Part shown: positions 18,741-31,307 of the stretch, one piece after another
How the letters are laid out: every line of letters starts with the position of its first letter
Numbering within the stretch: position 1 is the first letter of the stretch
Origin: Reclinomonas americana ATCC 50394
Lineage: Eukaryota > Jakobida > Jakobea > Jakobida
DNA length: 64,000 nt
Assembly: GCA_048213135.1 (NCBI GenBank)
Contig: PS015033.1
Coordinates: 1 to 64,000, forward strand
Direction of reading: 5' to 3'
The notes under the pieces: model-generated
What the model was told of the DNA's origin: nothing
Databases searched by the model: none
Seen by the model: the letters and a program-made list of their open reading frames with translations, nothing else
Program-made: the position numbers and the translations under genes

Positions 18741-21700
18741 TTCTGGCACTCACGGCATTGACAGGGTGCGCTCTCCCCGCCGCGAGTCGACATTGCACAG
18801 TCGCAGAGCATGGAGTCGCTCATGCGCCATGCCAAGCACTCGCCACCGACCGCGCGTTCACGCGCCGCCTCGTTGGTCCAGCCGCCGTCCATGCCGGTAC
18901 TCACGCCTTTCTCCCCCTTTGTTCTTCGCCTCCTCCTCACGCTCTCTTTTGCTTTTATTAGGCTGAACCGGTCGACTACGGCCTGGCGCGCACTGCGACT
19001 CCACCACTCTCTTCGCCCGGTTCACTGCCTTCCAGTCCGCCGCCGCTGTTGGTGATGCCGCCGATGTACATGTACGACGCCGAGGGCAAGCCCGCACACG
19101 ACTGCGTACTTATCGAGGTCGGAGCGCATCACAAGTCATCCCGTGCAACCGCCGGCGGAGGAGCTCCGGCGTCAGTGAATGGCGGCACACACGTGCCGGC
19201 GCCCTCGTCGGCTCCGTTTGGTTCCTCCTCGGCAGTGTCGGCAAGTGAGCTGTCATCGGCGATTATGCATGCGTTTGGAGACAGCGCCACGCTGGCGTCA
19301 CCGCCGAGCGCCCCCGCTGTAGTGCCGCTGCAATGCCAGAACGTGAAGCAGGCCACCTGCACTCTCATGCACATGACATCGGGCAGCGGGCGACCACGCA
19401 ACGTCACCATGCGCGTGCGCTCGCTTGTGGGTGCTGGTACTGGTGGCACTAGCACGCCGCTGCTCGGCGCCGGCGGTTCCTCGCTGTCGTCGCTTGACGA
19501 GGTTGTGCCGGAGAGCAACGCCGGCACTGACGAGGTACTGTCACCGACTGGAGCGGACGGAGGCGGTGTGGACGCCTCCACACCCACCGTGGGTGATACG
19601 CCGTCAGCAGCGACGCCAATGGGAGGCGCCGGAGCTAGCGGCAGCGGCGGTAGCGAATCCGTTGTTCGCTCAGGCATGGGAGGCATGCACGTGACGATTG
19701 GCGGCGGTGACAATCGAGGTGTGCTCGGCCTATGTGTATACGTGCATGCGCTGTTGTTGCACTTCTGCTCACAGTGTGCTGCGTCGCAGATCTCGATCAA
19801 ATCCGGCGCTTCGGCACCGGCCTGGCCACCATGGTGCGCACGGCACCGACATTGTTCTCGCTAACGAGTCCCAAGTTCCCGCACAAGCCACGCTCGTTTG
19901 CTGTGCCGCACTTTTCCAAGTTGTACCCGGTGCTGAATGATGTGGACAATCTGTCGCTGCGCGTTNNNNNNNNNNNNNNNNNNNNNNNNNNNNNNNNNNN
20001 NNNNNNNNNNNNNNNNNNNNNNNNNNNCCACACGACAAAAGGGGGGCACGGCAGGCGTGCGTGCATACCTCGAGGGCCAGTGCTGCGGACTCGTCGGCGA
20101 GAGGTGACCGATGTCTGGAATGCGGACTCTCGCCGGCCCCCTCTTCCAGATCCGTCAGCGAATTGGTCGACATGCTCAGCGGGTAAAGCAGTACGCGGCG
20201 AAAGCGCGAGGCGTGCATGACGGGTGGCGAAACCGGACTCTGCTCCTGCGGTGTTGGAGTGGTGGCGCCCGCACTGTTTGTCTCCACAGCAAAGTCGCGC
20301 GCCAGAGCCGTATCTTCGGGATCCGGCTCCGGCAACATGTTGTTCACGTCGCCCTCCGCCAACAGCATGTCTGTGCGCGCACAGGAGAGAGGAGGTGAGG
20401 GGAGGGCAGACGACAGCAGTAGCGGCGGGAGGGAAGCGCACCTCGATCCATGGATTCAAGAAGCAGTTCATCTGTCGCATGCAGAGGGTGTGAGTGAGTG
20501 GTTGTGATTGATGCGGCGGGCGGTGGCCAACTAACCGTCAGCAGTCTCCAACAAAATCGTCTCCAGCAGCCGCCACATGTTGGCGAGGTCCTCACGCTTC
20601 GCTGCGTGGGCCACCTGATTGAAGTGGGGTGAATACCGACCTTTTTTTTTTGTGGACACACGAGGGAACCAACCTTGGCGTTGTAGGCGCACAGCGCAGT
20701 GGGTGTGTCGCCCTGCACTCGGTAGTGTCGTGCCAGATACTCGAACGGCTTGGCGTCAAACTCGAACAGGTAGCCCTCCTGCGACGCAATGAGGATGCTA
20801 TGCGTGTGTGTATGCGTGGAATAGATCCAAAGCAGACGCACCGGAATCGGCTTGTACACGCGCACGGCACGCTCGTCCAGCGGTGGTGGTTTGCTGGCAG
20901 CGGCGGCAGCGGCGGCGGCAGCGGAGGGCACGTTGCCGGGTAGCATGTGGGTGGGGATGATGCCGAGGCCGAGGGAGGATCTGGAAAGGGGGAAAGGGAG
21001 AAGGAGAATGAGGGATGGAGAATGGGGGAAAGGGAGGGAATGAGGGGGGATGCAGGAGAGACAAAAGAAGACAGAAATGGAGAAAGAGAAAGGAGAAGAT
21101 GGAAAGAAGAAGAGGGGAAAGGTGATGGGGAAGGAGGGGGAGAGAATGATGGAACGGCAGAGTGGGAAAAGGGGGAAGGAGCGAGGGAGTTGCGAGGAGG
21201 AAAGGGAGAAAACGGAGAGACGGGGAGAGGTAAAGGGGGAAGGTGGTGGAGGGAGAAGGGCGGAGGAGAGATTGGAGAAGGAGAGAGAGAGAGAGAGAGA
21301 GGCGGGGCGATGGAGAGAAAGAAGGGGAGAGAGGGAGAAGAGGAAGGAAAGGGTGAAAGAGAAAGTAGAAAATGGAAGAGAAGGACGAGAGGGGAAGGTG
21401 GTGGGGGAGGAGGGCGGCGGAAGAGGGATTGGAGAAGAGCGAGAGAGAATCGGGGCGATGGAGAGACAGAAGGGGGAGAGGAGAAGAGGAAGTAAAGGTA
21501 AAGAGAAAGAAGAAGATAGAAGAGAATGACGGGACAAGTGGAGAGCGAAGGTGGTGGAGGGAGGAGGGCGTCGGAAGAGGGATTGGAGAAGGAGCGAGAG
21601 AAGCGGAGCGAGGGAGAAGAGGAAGGAAAGGGTGAAAGAGAAAGTAGAAAATGGAAGAGAAGGACGAGAGGGGAAGGTGGTGGGGGAGGAGGGCGGCGGA

Positions 21701-24700
21701 ATAGGGATTGGAGGAGGAGAGAGAGAAGCGGGGCGAGGGAGAAGAGGAAAGAAAGGGTGAAATAGAAAGTAGAAAATGGAAGAGAAGGACGGGAATGGGG
21801 GACGAGCGAGGGAGGAGGGAAAAATACAAGAATGGAGTGTGAGGGAGGAAGAGCAACAGAGAGGGAGACATCTGGATTAAGGATAGCACGAACACAAACA
21901 GCAGGCAGAGGAAGAGAATAGGAGATTGACAGCGACATGAATCAACACTAGCGCAACTGAACACGCAACTCAAAAACTCGTGGCGACTCCTGCGCCTCCT
22001 GCAGCTTGAGCGAGTCGCTGATGGACACAAAAAGAGTGAGCAACGACAGGAGAATATCGTCACGAGCAACACAAAGCTCACCTGCCGCGTCGCCTGTCAA
22101 GAGTATGCAACTTGCAAGCGACCTCGTTGCGTGGACCGAACGAAACCGCTGTATCCGGCATGTCCTCAATCGGTCGGTAGCAGTCTTCCACACGGTAGAC
22201 GAGCACGTGGCTGTCCTTGGAGGCGGAGATCAGCTCGTGGTCGGAATTCTGCAGCTCGCGTTGTTAGCACTAGAAGTGATGCGACGACCCGAGGGAGAGA
22301 AGCACGCACTCGGGAGAAAATAATGCCGGGAATGGTGTCTCGGTGGCCGCGGGCGACATACAGAGGCACGAATGGGCTCGCCGTGTCCCACACGTGAATA
22401 TTGTTGTCGGCAGCGTGCGAGCAGCTGGCAATTTGGGTGGGAAAGTCGGGGCGCCACTTGATACGCGACACGGCCACCGTCTCAATCGCCGCCTTGGGCT
22501 GATTGTCGCGCAGATCCCACACTTTGATGAAGCGATCGCGGCCGGCGGTGGCCAGCAGCGACGAATCCGTCGGGTGCCACGCCACACTAATGGCGAAACC
22601 CACGTGTGCGTTGATTTGCAACTCGGTGGCCAGCTTGCGTACGTCCCAAATCTGCAAGGCCGGCGGCCGGTGAGACAACACGCTTGGCGACGGGAAATCG
22701 AGGACAATTGCCACACACACACACACGCACCATGACATTGCCGTTCTCGTAGGCGGCGGCCAGGAAGGTGTAGTACTTGGGGTTGAACTGAATGTCGCGG
22801 ACGGATTCGTTGGAGCCGATGGCGGGGGCGGTGCCGACGGAGCGCTCGACGCGGAGGTCCTGGGATTGGGAAACAGAATGAGAAGGGGTGAAAGGGGGAA
22901 AGGGGTGAAAGGGGAAAGGGGAAGGGGAAGGGGAAGGGGAAGGGGAAGAGAGGGAGAGGGAGTGGGAGAGAGGGAGAGGAGAGGGAGAAAGAGAGGGAGC
23001 GAGAAATAAATCTCTAATCTGCGGCGTACCCAGATCTTGATGAGGCCGTCTTGCGCTGCACTGCACAGCAGATCGGGTTGACCGCGGTTCCAGCAGATGC
23101 GGTTGACGGTGCGTGTGTGCTCGTTAAATACGCGCTCTGATAAATGGCGCGACAAGTCAGCGCAAAAGGAGGTGGATAAAGGAGAAGGAGGAGATAATGG
23201 AGAAGGAGGAGGAGGAGCGGGGAAGAGTCAGAAAGGAAGGGGGAGGAGGAGGAAGAAGAGGAGGAAGAGGTGGAAATCAGGACAACGTGGCGGGCACCAC
23301 ATTCACCCAGGGCTTTGGTTTCACACTCACCTTGCTTGGAGCCCAGCTGTCTATTGAGATCCCACAGTTGTACTGAGCCGTTGGTGGCCGCGGCGGCAAT
23401 CAGGTTCTCGTGCGCTGCGATCGGACAGTGAGGAAGGAATGGCATTTCTATCATGAGCACACCAGCAAGAGGACGCAACATTTGCACGGATGCCANNNNN
23501 NNNNNNNNNNNNNNNGGGAGGGTAAGGGCGGGGAAGGGGGAGGGGAAGGGGAAGGGGGAGGGGAAGGGGAAGGGAAAGGGGAAGAAAGGGGGAGGGGTAA
23601 GAGGGGAGGGGAAGGGAGAAGGGAGAAAGGGAGGGGAAGGGAGGGGACGGGAAGGGGGAAGGCAGGGGAATGGAATGGGTGGGATATCGAAGGGGGTGGT
23701 GATGAGATGAGATAACAGAGGTGGAGAAGTCAGGAGAATACGAGAGAAGGAAAGAGGGAGACCAATATGCAGGGGAGGCAGGTGAGTACCGTGAAGTGAG
23801 AGAGAATAAGAAGAGAATGTACCGCCGAAGGGTGGGCGAGGGGAAAGAAGGGCAGGAGGGCGAGAAGGAGGGGACGCCCCCAAAAAGTCGGTGATAAGAA
23901 GGCGAGTAAGGCGAAAGAATGGCAGCAGGAGACAGAGCGACAAAAACAATGCAAGACAAGGCGGCGGCAGAAAGATGCGCAAGCGTGAGAAAGGGGCATC
24001 GAATCTGACGATGACAGACGCAGATAATGACGAGACAAGGCAACGACATGAACTCAAACGCGCGGGGTAAAGCAAGAGGACACGAGGTGCCGTGGCGGCA
24101 AAATGAAGGCAAAATGCAAGTGTGTGTGAGAGAGAGAGAGAAGAGAGAGAAGAGAGAGAAGTGAGGGGCAAAAGAAAGAGAGAGAGGGAGAGAGGAGAGA
24201 GAGGGAGAGAGGAGAGAGAGGGAGAGAGGAGAGAGAGGGAGAGAGAGCGAGAAAGAGAAGAGAGGAGAGGGAGACAGAGAGAAACAGAAAGAAAAGCCAG
24301 TGAGAGAAGAGAGTGCACAGTCTCTTCCCTCTTCGTCATCCACGCTTCTACTTCGCACCCCTGTAACCTCTCCGCTCTCTCTCTCTCTCTCCCTCCCTCC
24401 ATCCCTCCCTCTCAATCCCTTCCCCTCCCTCACGCACGCACCTGTACGACCAGCGACCACCACATTCTGCCCATCAGGCGACTCACTCAGCGCATTCAAC
24501 GGCCCGCCCACATCCACCGCACACCGCGCATTGCTCCCGTAATACGCGCCCGGGCGATACGGTCGCGCTCCCGTCGACGACGACGACAACCCTCCCGACG
24601 ATCCCGCTCGCGTCACCGTCACAGTCACAGTCGACGCCGCCGCAGCAGTCGCTGTTGCACCAGTCACTGTCGCAGTCGCCAATGATGATGACGAGGAAGA

Positions 24701-25024
24701 AGAAGACTTTCCCGGGAGCATTGACGACGGAAGATACTCTGACGATGTCGGCAATCGATCATCATCATCCACTGCTGCATCATCATCATCATCCTCCCGC
24801 ACAGCTGCTGCAGCAGTGGCGACATTATGCTGGCGCATGCGGATGTTGTCGCGCGCAATCACTGGTGCCGAGTGTGACTGCTCAATCTCCTCCTCTGCAT
24901 CGTCTGCGTCCTCTTCATTGCGTGGAGTGCGTGGTGAGCGGGAAGGCGAGGTGAGCACGCGTGCGGTGAGAGAGGCCGCAGAGGCGACAATGGAGGAGGC
25001 GGCCGCAGAGCGCGAGCGGTCCAT
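17940..25024 (-). CDS. WDR24: WDR24, GATOR2/SEA complex WD40 subunit
   Basis: Multi-exon gene with ATG at 25022-25024 (MDRSRSAAASS, then an acidic, Ser-rich first exon to 24442) and TAG at 17940-17942. GATOR2 relays amino-acid sufficiency to TORC1 at the lysosome or vacuole. Diagnostic segments in order are DVGGPLNALSESPDGQNVVVAG, NLIAAAATNGSVQLWDLN, FNEHTRTVNRICW, SVRDIQFNPKYYTFLAAAYENGN, SLLATAGRDRFIKVWDLRD, IKWRPDFPTQIASCS, LARHYRVQGDTPTALCAYNAKV, GDVQSCVV, and the C-terminal zinc ribbon and RING: TCGHCNKPV, CTNCHRMLEPCAVC, HLPVKGLF, CGHGGHFHHMLEWM, KCPVC. The last exons are 18622-18654, 18556-18261 and 18189-17940. Introns carry huge polypurine blocks. The stretch 18675-19965 is in the opposite orientation and is probably an inverted contig carrying the middle of this gene. 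One intron boundary near 21950 could not be resolved. Confidence 0.88.
18765..19965 (+). CDS. Exons on a probably inverted contig inside WDR24 (or a nested unknown gene)
   Basis: Three plus-strand exons: 18765-18896, 18962-19718 and 19790 to the gap at 19966, all GT-AG and in phase. The product is Ser/Pro/Gly-rich low complexity (QSMESLMRHAKHSPP, YMYDAEGKPAHDCVLIEVGA) with more ordered stretches CQNVKQATCTLMHM and LDQIRRFGTGLATMVRTAP, ending FPHKPRSFAVPHFSKLYPVL. It has no family I recognise. The contig is bounded by gaps 18655-18674 and 19966-20027, and WDR24 exons on the minus strand lie on both sides. If flipped, the WDR24 exon ending ESAALALE (phase 0, donor gtatgc) would join this first exon in phase, making the segment a large insert in WDR24. 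The alternative is a nested gene on the opposite strand. Confidence 0.6.
20985..21800. repeat. Polypurine tandem repeat of about 150 bp in a WDR24 intron
   Basis: An almost pure G/A strand. Four related units each carry a G/A-rich core around GGAGGAGGGCGG followed by GATTGGAGAAG, near 21250, 21400, 21555 and 21685. Long open frames on both strands here are by-products of the biased composition. Confidence 0.85.
22869..23010. repeat. G-rich (GGGGAA)n tract in a WDR24 intron
   Basis: Repeated GGGGAA/GGGAGA units with more than four runs of G3-G4 in a row on the plus strand, which fits G-quadruplex patterns. Sense-strand (minus) reading is C/T-rich. Confidence 0.9.
23516..23690. repeat. Second G-rich tract with G-quadruplex potential
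   Basis: Dense GGGGA and GGGA units begin at the edge of a 20-N gap (23496-23515). The gap plus this tract hides part of a WDR24 exon (the piece before ASVQMLRPLA). Confidence 0.9.
24120..24290. repeat. (GA)n/(GGGAGA)n block in WDR24 intron 1
   Basis: AG-rich simple repeat; sense strand of WDR24 is C/T-rich. The rest of intron 1 (23700-24440) is also purine-rich on the plus strand without a gene. Confidence 0.85.
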
Positions 25025-25676
25025 AAGTGAGTGAGATGCAAATGCGTGCGTCGCAGGACAAGCTTCAGAGTGCAAGCACATAACATGGAGCGACGTGAGA
25101 GTGCCTCTGTGGCTGTCAACACTGACATCACTGTCGCCTGCAATCCCACGGAACGCGCTTCATACTTGCGCGTGAATGATGCGGGTTTGCCTCTTGTCTC
25201 AATGCATGTGAAGTGACGCGCATGTGGGAATCCATTGGCGCCGCTGCCGAGGCGAGAGGCGACACGCATCTCCTCTCCGAAATGCAGTCTCTGTTTGGAG
25301 TTTCTGCCACCACGCTGCGTGCATGCTACTCGACTCGTAATACGTTGCCAGCAATTGTACATGTGCCAGTCGTCGCTGGCATGTGGCGCTGCTTGCGAGA
25401 GAATCGGAAGAGAAGGGGAGGAAGGTGGAAGGCAGAATGAGTTGAAGGAAGACCAACCTGCAGGAAATGGCTTGCAACTCAAAGGAAGAAGAGTAGGAGT
25501 AGATGAGGCGGGACCCCTATTTCTGTTTGCTTCCCCGCCCCGTGGCACCACTGTGACAAGTCACACTACAGTTTTACTACCGCAGCGGAAGCACCGCAAG
25601 AGGAAAAACGAAGCCTGGAGAAAAGGCCTTCATAGAGAGATACGAGACCAGCTCTCCTCCTTGTTTCCTTGCCGGT
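25025..25676. other. Spacer upstream of WDR24
   Basis: No supported gene. It contains the WDR24 promoter and the 3' flank of micro-gene copy 1. Short open frames on both strands show no family signature or splice context. Confidence 0.5.
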
Positions 25677-27383
<1,707 letters not shown>

Positions 27384-27772
27384 TTCTTATGTGAGGGGAA
27401 GAAAGGTAAAAGAGAGAGAGTGAGGAGAGTGTGAGGAGAATGCCGCTGTGCACACACACACACGCAGAGAGAGAGAGACGCAGTGTCAGTGAGCATGATG
27501 AGCGCAACACAACAACACACACAAGAGGAGGTCACCTGTGCGCAGGCGAGGAAGCAAAAACGTTGGTTGGTCGAGTGCGAGAAAAGCGGACGCGAGAAGT
27601 CTCGCACTACTCACACTCACAAATGTCGACCTTTTTGTCGGATAACCACTCGCCTATCTCTCTCTCATGCTCTGTCTCCCTCCTGTGCTGCATTCAGCTT
27701 GCCATTCCACGCGCGCACACAGTCGTCATTTCATTTTGCTGCTTATAAACGCTGCACAACACTTTCTGCGTG

Positions 27773-28100
27773 TTAGAGCCCGCCTCCAAGGCCGTCGTCG
27801 TGCTCATCCGGCATCTCCTGGCGCATCTCAGACACCGTCTATTATAGCACAACACAAACAAAGAACAAAAAGCGATGAGAAGTGCTGTTGCTGATTTTCG
27901 AACATGCATGTTACAAACTCACCGTGTGAATGTTCTGGCCGGCGACAGTGATGTGCGGCGAGCTGTGTGTGTGTGTGTGTACGTGTGTGTTAGTGCCTTT
28001 GCAGTTATCTCTGTGTGTGTGAGTTTGGACGTAACATGGTGTGCACGACTGGCGGCGGTGTGTAGTGGTGATGATGGTGGTGGCCTCCTCCTCCGCCCAT
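27773..28100 (-). CDS. Micro-gene family copy 2: 56-aa Gly/His-rich protein
   Basis: Exons 28100-28036, 27962-27923 and 27838-27773. Exon 1 encodes Met, five Gly, six His, YT, three Pro, VVHT; the His run replaces part of the Gly run of the other copies. Exon 2 encodes SPHITVAGQNIHT, identical in protein to copies 1 and 3 but with synonymous codon changes. Exon 3 encodes TVSEMRQEMPDEHDDGLGGGL then TAA. Introns are short (73 and 84 bp), so this copy gives the clearest gene model. The exon 1 donor is gttacg. The 3' intron ends in an unusual purine-containing acceptor (ataatag). It is 293 bp from copy 1 on the same strand. Confidence 0.75.
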
Positions 28101-28429
28101 GTTTTGTGTGGTGTGTGTGTGTGGAAGAAGACTGTGGTGGCCACGATGAGCAGTGATGGAGTGAGAACGCGACTCTTCTCGCACACGCACCGACCTTGTG
28201 AATGCGACAATGTCCTCTTGTCGTCATGCATTGACTTCGTGCCTTCGCTGGTCCACAACTTTACGTTTGTGACCGGTGTGGAAGACTCACCCGACGATCT
28301 GGAATGAGTTCTTGCCGTCTTGATAGCACGTGAAGTGGCAACCAGATTGCCAATCATGCTCATGAAACGCAAAGAAAACGGACTTCAACGCGCTGGCAAA
28401 CCATCTTACGTGCCTTCACTCGCACGTGC

Positions 28430-28507
<78 letters not shown>

Positions 28508-28542
28508 CACACACACAACGGTGCAGCGATCAGGCGAGCACC
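28101..28542. other. Spacer with (CA)n microsatellite
   Basis: 442 bp between micro-gene copy 2 and the stop of the first WD40 gene of array 2. It contains about 40 CA units (28432-28516). No gene was identified. Confidence 0.6.
28432..28516. repeat. (CA)n microsatellite
   Basis: A nearly pure AC dinucleotide run just downstream of a WD40 gene stop codon. Confidence 0.95.
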
Positions 28543-29631
28543 TCACATGCACAACCGAGGATCACTACGACACCGATGAAGAACGACAGCTGCCTCCTCG
28601 ACAATGAAACAGCGAAGAACCATCTCTGGCAGGCACCGAGAATCCAGTTCTTCCTCCTCCTCCATCATCGCCTTGCGCTGCATCTCCTGAACTGCGCGCA
28701 TGGCCAACCGAGCCACATCGAGCTCGAGTCGAGCGACGCCACATGGCGAGGACCACACTCGCACAGTTTTGTCGCAGCTGCCGCTGACAATGTGCTGGCC
28801 GCAGCTAGAGACAGCGACACAAGTCACTGCTCTTGTGTGACCCCTCAGCTGCCGCACCTCATCTCCGCTTGCTAGAGACCACACACGTGCGGTGCCATCA
28901 GAACTGCCACTCACCACATGCTGTCCATTGGGAGTGACGGCGACAGACCGCAAAAACCCAGTGTGCCCAACCAGCCGTCGCAACTCTTCTCCGCTCTCCA
29001 GCGACCACACTCGCACAGCATTGTCCCAGCTCCCACTCACAACGTGTCGACTGTCGGGGGTGACGGCCACTGTCCACACTGTATTACTGTGTCCCTCCAG
29101 CCGTCGCACCTCCTGGCCGCTGACCATCGACCACACTCTCACTGTGCTGTCATCGCCAGCACTAACAACGTGCTGATTATCAAGAGTTACAGCAACCGAG
29201 TTCATGGCAGTGTGTCCCTCCAACCGTCTCACTTCCTCGCCACTCGCCAACTGCCAAATTCGCACTGTGCTGTCCCTACTCCCACTCACAACGCACTGAC
29301 CATCGGGAGAAACGGCGACAGACCACACCACATCTGTGTGTCCCTCGAACCGCCGCAGTTCCTCTCCACTCGCGAGTGACCACACACGGACTGCAGTGTC
29401 GCGGCTCCCACTCACAACGTGCATGCCGTTGGGAGTGATGGCCACACACACAACGGAAGATGAGTGCCCCTCCAACCGTCGCACTTCTTCGCCACTCGCC
29501 ATGGACCACACACGAACGGTCTTGTCGTTGCCGCCACTGACCACGTGCAAGCCATCGGGAGTGAAGGCAACAGCACGCACCAAATCACTGTGCAGACGAG
29601 TAATCTGGCAGGAGAAAGGTGGAGATGACAT
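28543..29631 (-). CDS. Intronless seven-bladed WD40 protein (array 2, copy 4)
   Basis: A 362-residue frame starting MSSPPFSCQITRLHSDLV at 29631. Seven blades are present, with the first GH replaced by LH and the fourth abbreviated (GHTAMNSVAVTLDNQ). The C-terminal cap is LARL then AMRAVQEMQRKAMMEEEEE and DSRCLPEMVLRCF, ending DPRLCM. It resembles the minus-strand copy of array 1 in its final residues (SDPRLCM against CDPRLCL). It belongs to a head-to-tail run of four on the minus strand. Confidence 0.92.
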   Translation of the reverse strand: MSSPPFSCQITRLHSDLVRAVAFTPDGLHVVSGGNDKTVRVWSMASGEEVRRLEGHSSSVVCVAITPNGMHVVSGSRDTAVRVWSLASGEELRRFEGHTDVVWSVAVSPDGQCVVSGSRDSTVRIWQLASGEEVRRLEGHTAMNSVAVTLDNQHVVSAGDDSTVRVWSMVSGQEVRRLEGHSNTVWTVAVTPDSRHVVSGSWDNAVRVWSLESGEELRRLVGHTGFLRSVAVTPNGQHVVSGSSDGTARVWSLASGDEVRQLRGHTRAVTCVAVSSCGQHIVSGSCDKTVRVWSSPCGVARLELDVARLAMRAVQEMQRKAMMEEEEELDSRCLPEMVLRCFIVEEAAVVLHRCRSDPRLCM

Positions 29632-29917
29632 GAGGGGAGTGGGAGGAGAGGAGGGTGGGAGCAGAGTGGAATGGAAACACCCACAAAGAGAGACGTGTGA
29701 GAGAGAGATGTTAGCGCTCGCGAGCGTGTTTGTGGATGAAAAGGACGAGGGACCACAAGCGACGTCTCCTATTGTTGAGAGAAACGCGAGGCTGGTTGAC
29801 TTCCCATGTGTATCAGCTGCCCCTTTGCATGTTAGCCACCACAGCATGTGCGTCTCAAGGCCGTACATTTTCAATGTCGATACCACTTTATTAATATTCC
29901 TTTCTCTTTTCCGAAGC

Positions 29918-31018
29918 TCATATGCATAACCGGGGGTCCCAGCGACATCGAAGTAGCACGACAGCTGCCTCCTCTAAAATGAAACAGCGGAGAACCATCT
30001 CCGGCAGGCACCGTGAATCCGCGGCCGGTTCTTCTTCCTCCTCCATCATCGCCTCACACTGCATCTCCTGAACTGCGTGCATGGCCAACCGAGACATGTC
30101 AAGCTCCTGCCGAGCGAGGCCACACGCTGAGGACCACACTCGCACGGTCTTATCCCAGCCGCCAGTGACAATGTGCTGGCCGCATGGAGAGACGGCAACA
30201 CACGACACTGCCTGGTCGTGTCCTTCTAACCGTTGCACCTCCTCTCCGCTTGCCAGCAACCACACTCGAGCGGTCTTGTCCTGACTCCCACTAATAACGT
30301 GCTGGCCATCGGAAGTGACGGAGACAGACCACACGAAATCAGTGTGCCCCACCAGTCGCCGTGTTGTTCCTTCTCCGCTCTCCAAGGACCACACTCGCAC
30401 TGTGTTGTCCCAGCTCCCACTCACAACGCGTCGACCGTCGGGGGTGACGGCCACAGACCATACCAGACTAATGTGTCCCTCCAGCCGTCGCACTTGTTCG
30501 CCACTCGCCATGGACCACACTCGAACAGTCATGTCATCGCCCGCACTCACAACGTGCTGACTATCAGGAGTGACGGCGACGGACATTACACTTCCACTGT
30601 GCCCCTTCAACCGCCGCACTCGCGATCCACTCACCAATGACCACAAGCGAACAGTCCTGTCGCTGCTCCCACTCACCACCAGCCGGCCGTCGGGAGACAC
30701 GGCGACAGATCGCACCGAGCCAGTGTGACCCTCCAACCGCCGCAGTTCCCTCCCACTCGCCAGTGACCATAGGCGAATTGTGCGATCCTCGCTCCCACAA
30801 ACTATTTCATGGCCATCTGGAGTGACGGCCACACACAGCACATGAGATGAGTGCCCCTTCAACTGTCGCACCTCTTCGCCACTCGCCATGGACCACACAC
30901 GGACTGTCTTGTCGCAGCTGCCACTGACCACGTGCATGCCATCGGGAGTGACGACGACAGACCAAACATAGTGAGTGTGTCCGTGGAGGATCTTGCAGGA
31001 GAGAGACGTCGATGACAT
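29918..31018 (-). CDS. Intronless seven-bladed WD40 protein (array 2, copy 3)
   Basis: A 366-residue frame starting MSSTSLSCKILHGHTHYVW at 31018 and ending DPRLCI at 29918. It has seven complete WD40 blades and the family cap (AMHAVQEMQCEAMMEEEEE, DSRCLPEMVLRCF, EEAAVV). The 286-bp spacer upstream of copy 4 is similar in content to the other spacers of the array, which suggests each unit duplicated with its own promoter. Confidence 0.93.
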   Translation of the reverse strand: MSSTSLSCKILHGHTHYVWSVVVTPDGMHVVSGSCDKTVRVWSMASGEEVRQLKGHSSHVLCVAVTPDGHEIVCGSEDRTIRLWSLASGRELRRLEGHTGSVRSVAVSPDGRLVVSGSSDRTVRLWSLVSGSRVRRLKGHSGSVMSVAVTPDSQHVVSAGDDMTVRVWSMASGEQVRRLEGHISLVWSVAVTPDGRRVVSGSWDNTVRVWSLESGEGTTRRLVGHTDFVWSVSVTSDGQHVISGSQDKTARVWLLASGEEVQRLEGHDQAVSCVAVSPCGQHIVTGGWDKTVRVWSSACGLARQELDMSRLAMHAVQEMQCEAMMEEEEEPAADSRCLPEMVLRCFILEEAAVVLLRCRWDPRLCI

Positions 31019-31307
31019 GAAGGGAGTGGGAGGGAAGATGCAGGGAGAAGGGAGAGATCAGGGAGGATGAAAACACACACAAGAGAGGTGCGACGGAGAG
31101 AGTGGGTTCGATGGAAGGACCTGGGACTGCGAAGCGACGTCTATCTGCGATGGCTGGTTGACTTCCCATTTGTATTAGCTGCTCCCATTTCCACCGCACT
31201 GGCGTCACAACGTCGTGCATTGTCAACTTCGATCACAACACACTTGACGGGTTTACTTGGACGTCTTCCCTCTTTTTCTCTCTTCTGCAGCATCCAGACA
31301 CTGCAAC

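Noticed and set aside
20592-22081. Long Ser/Pro/Leu-rich minus frames and Gly/Glu/Arg-rich plus frames
   Set aside because: They follow from G/A-only intron sequence of WDR24, which lacks stops by composition.
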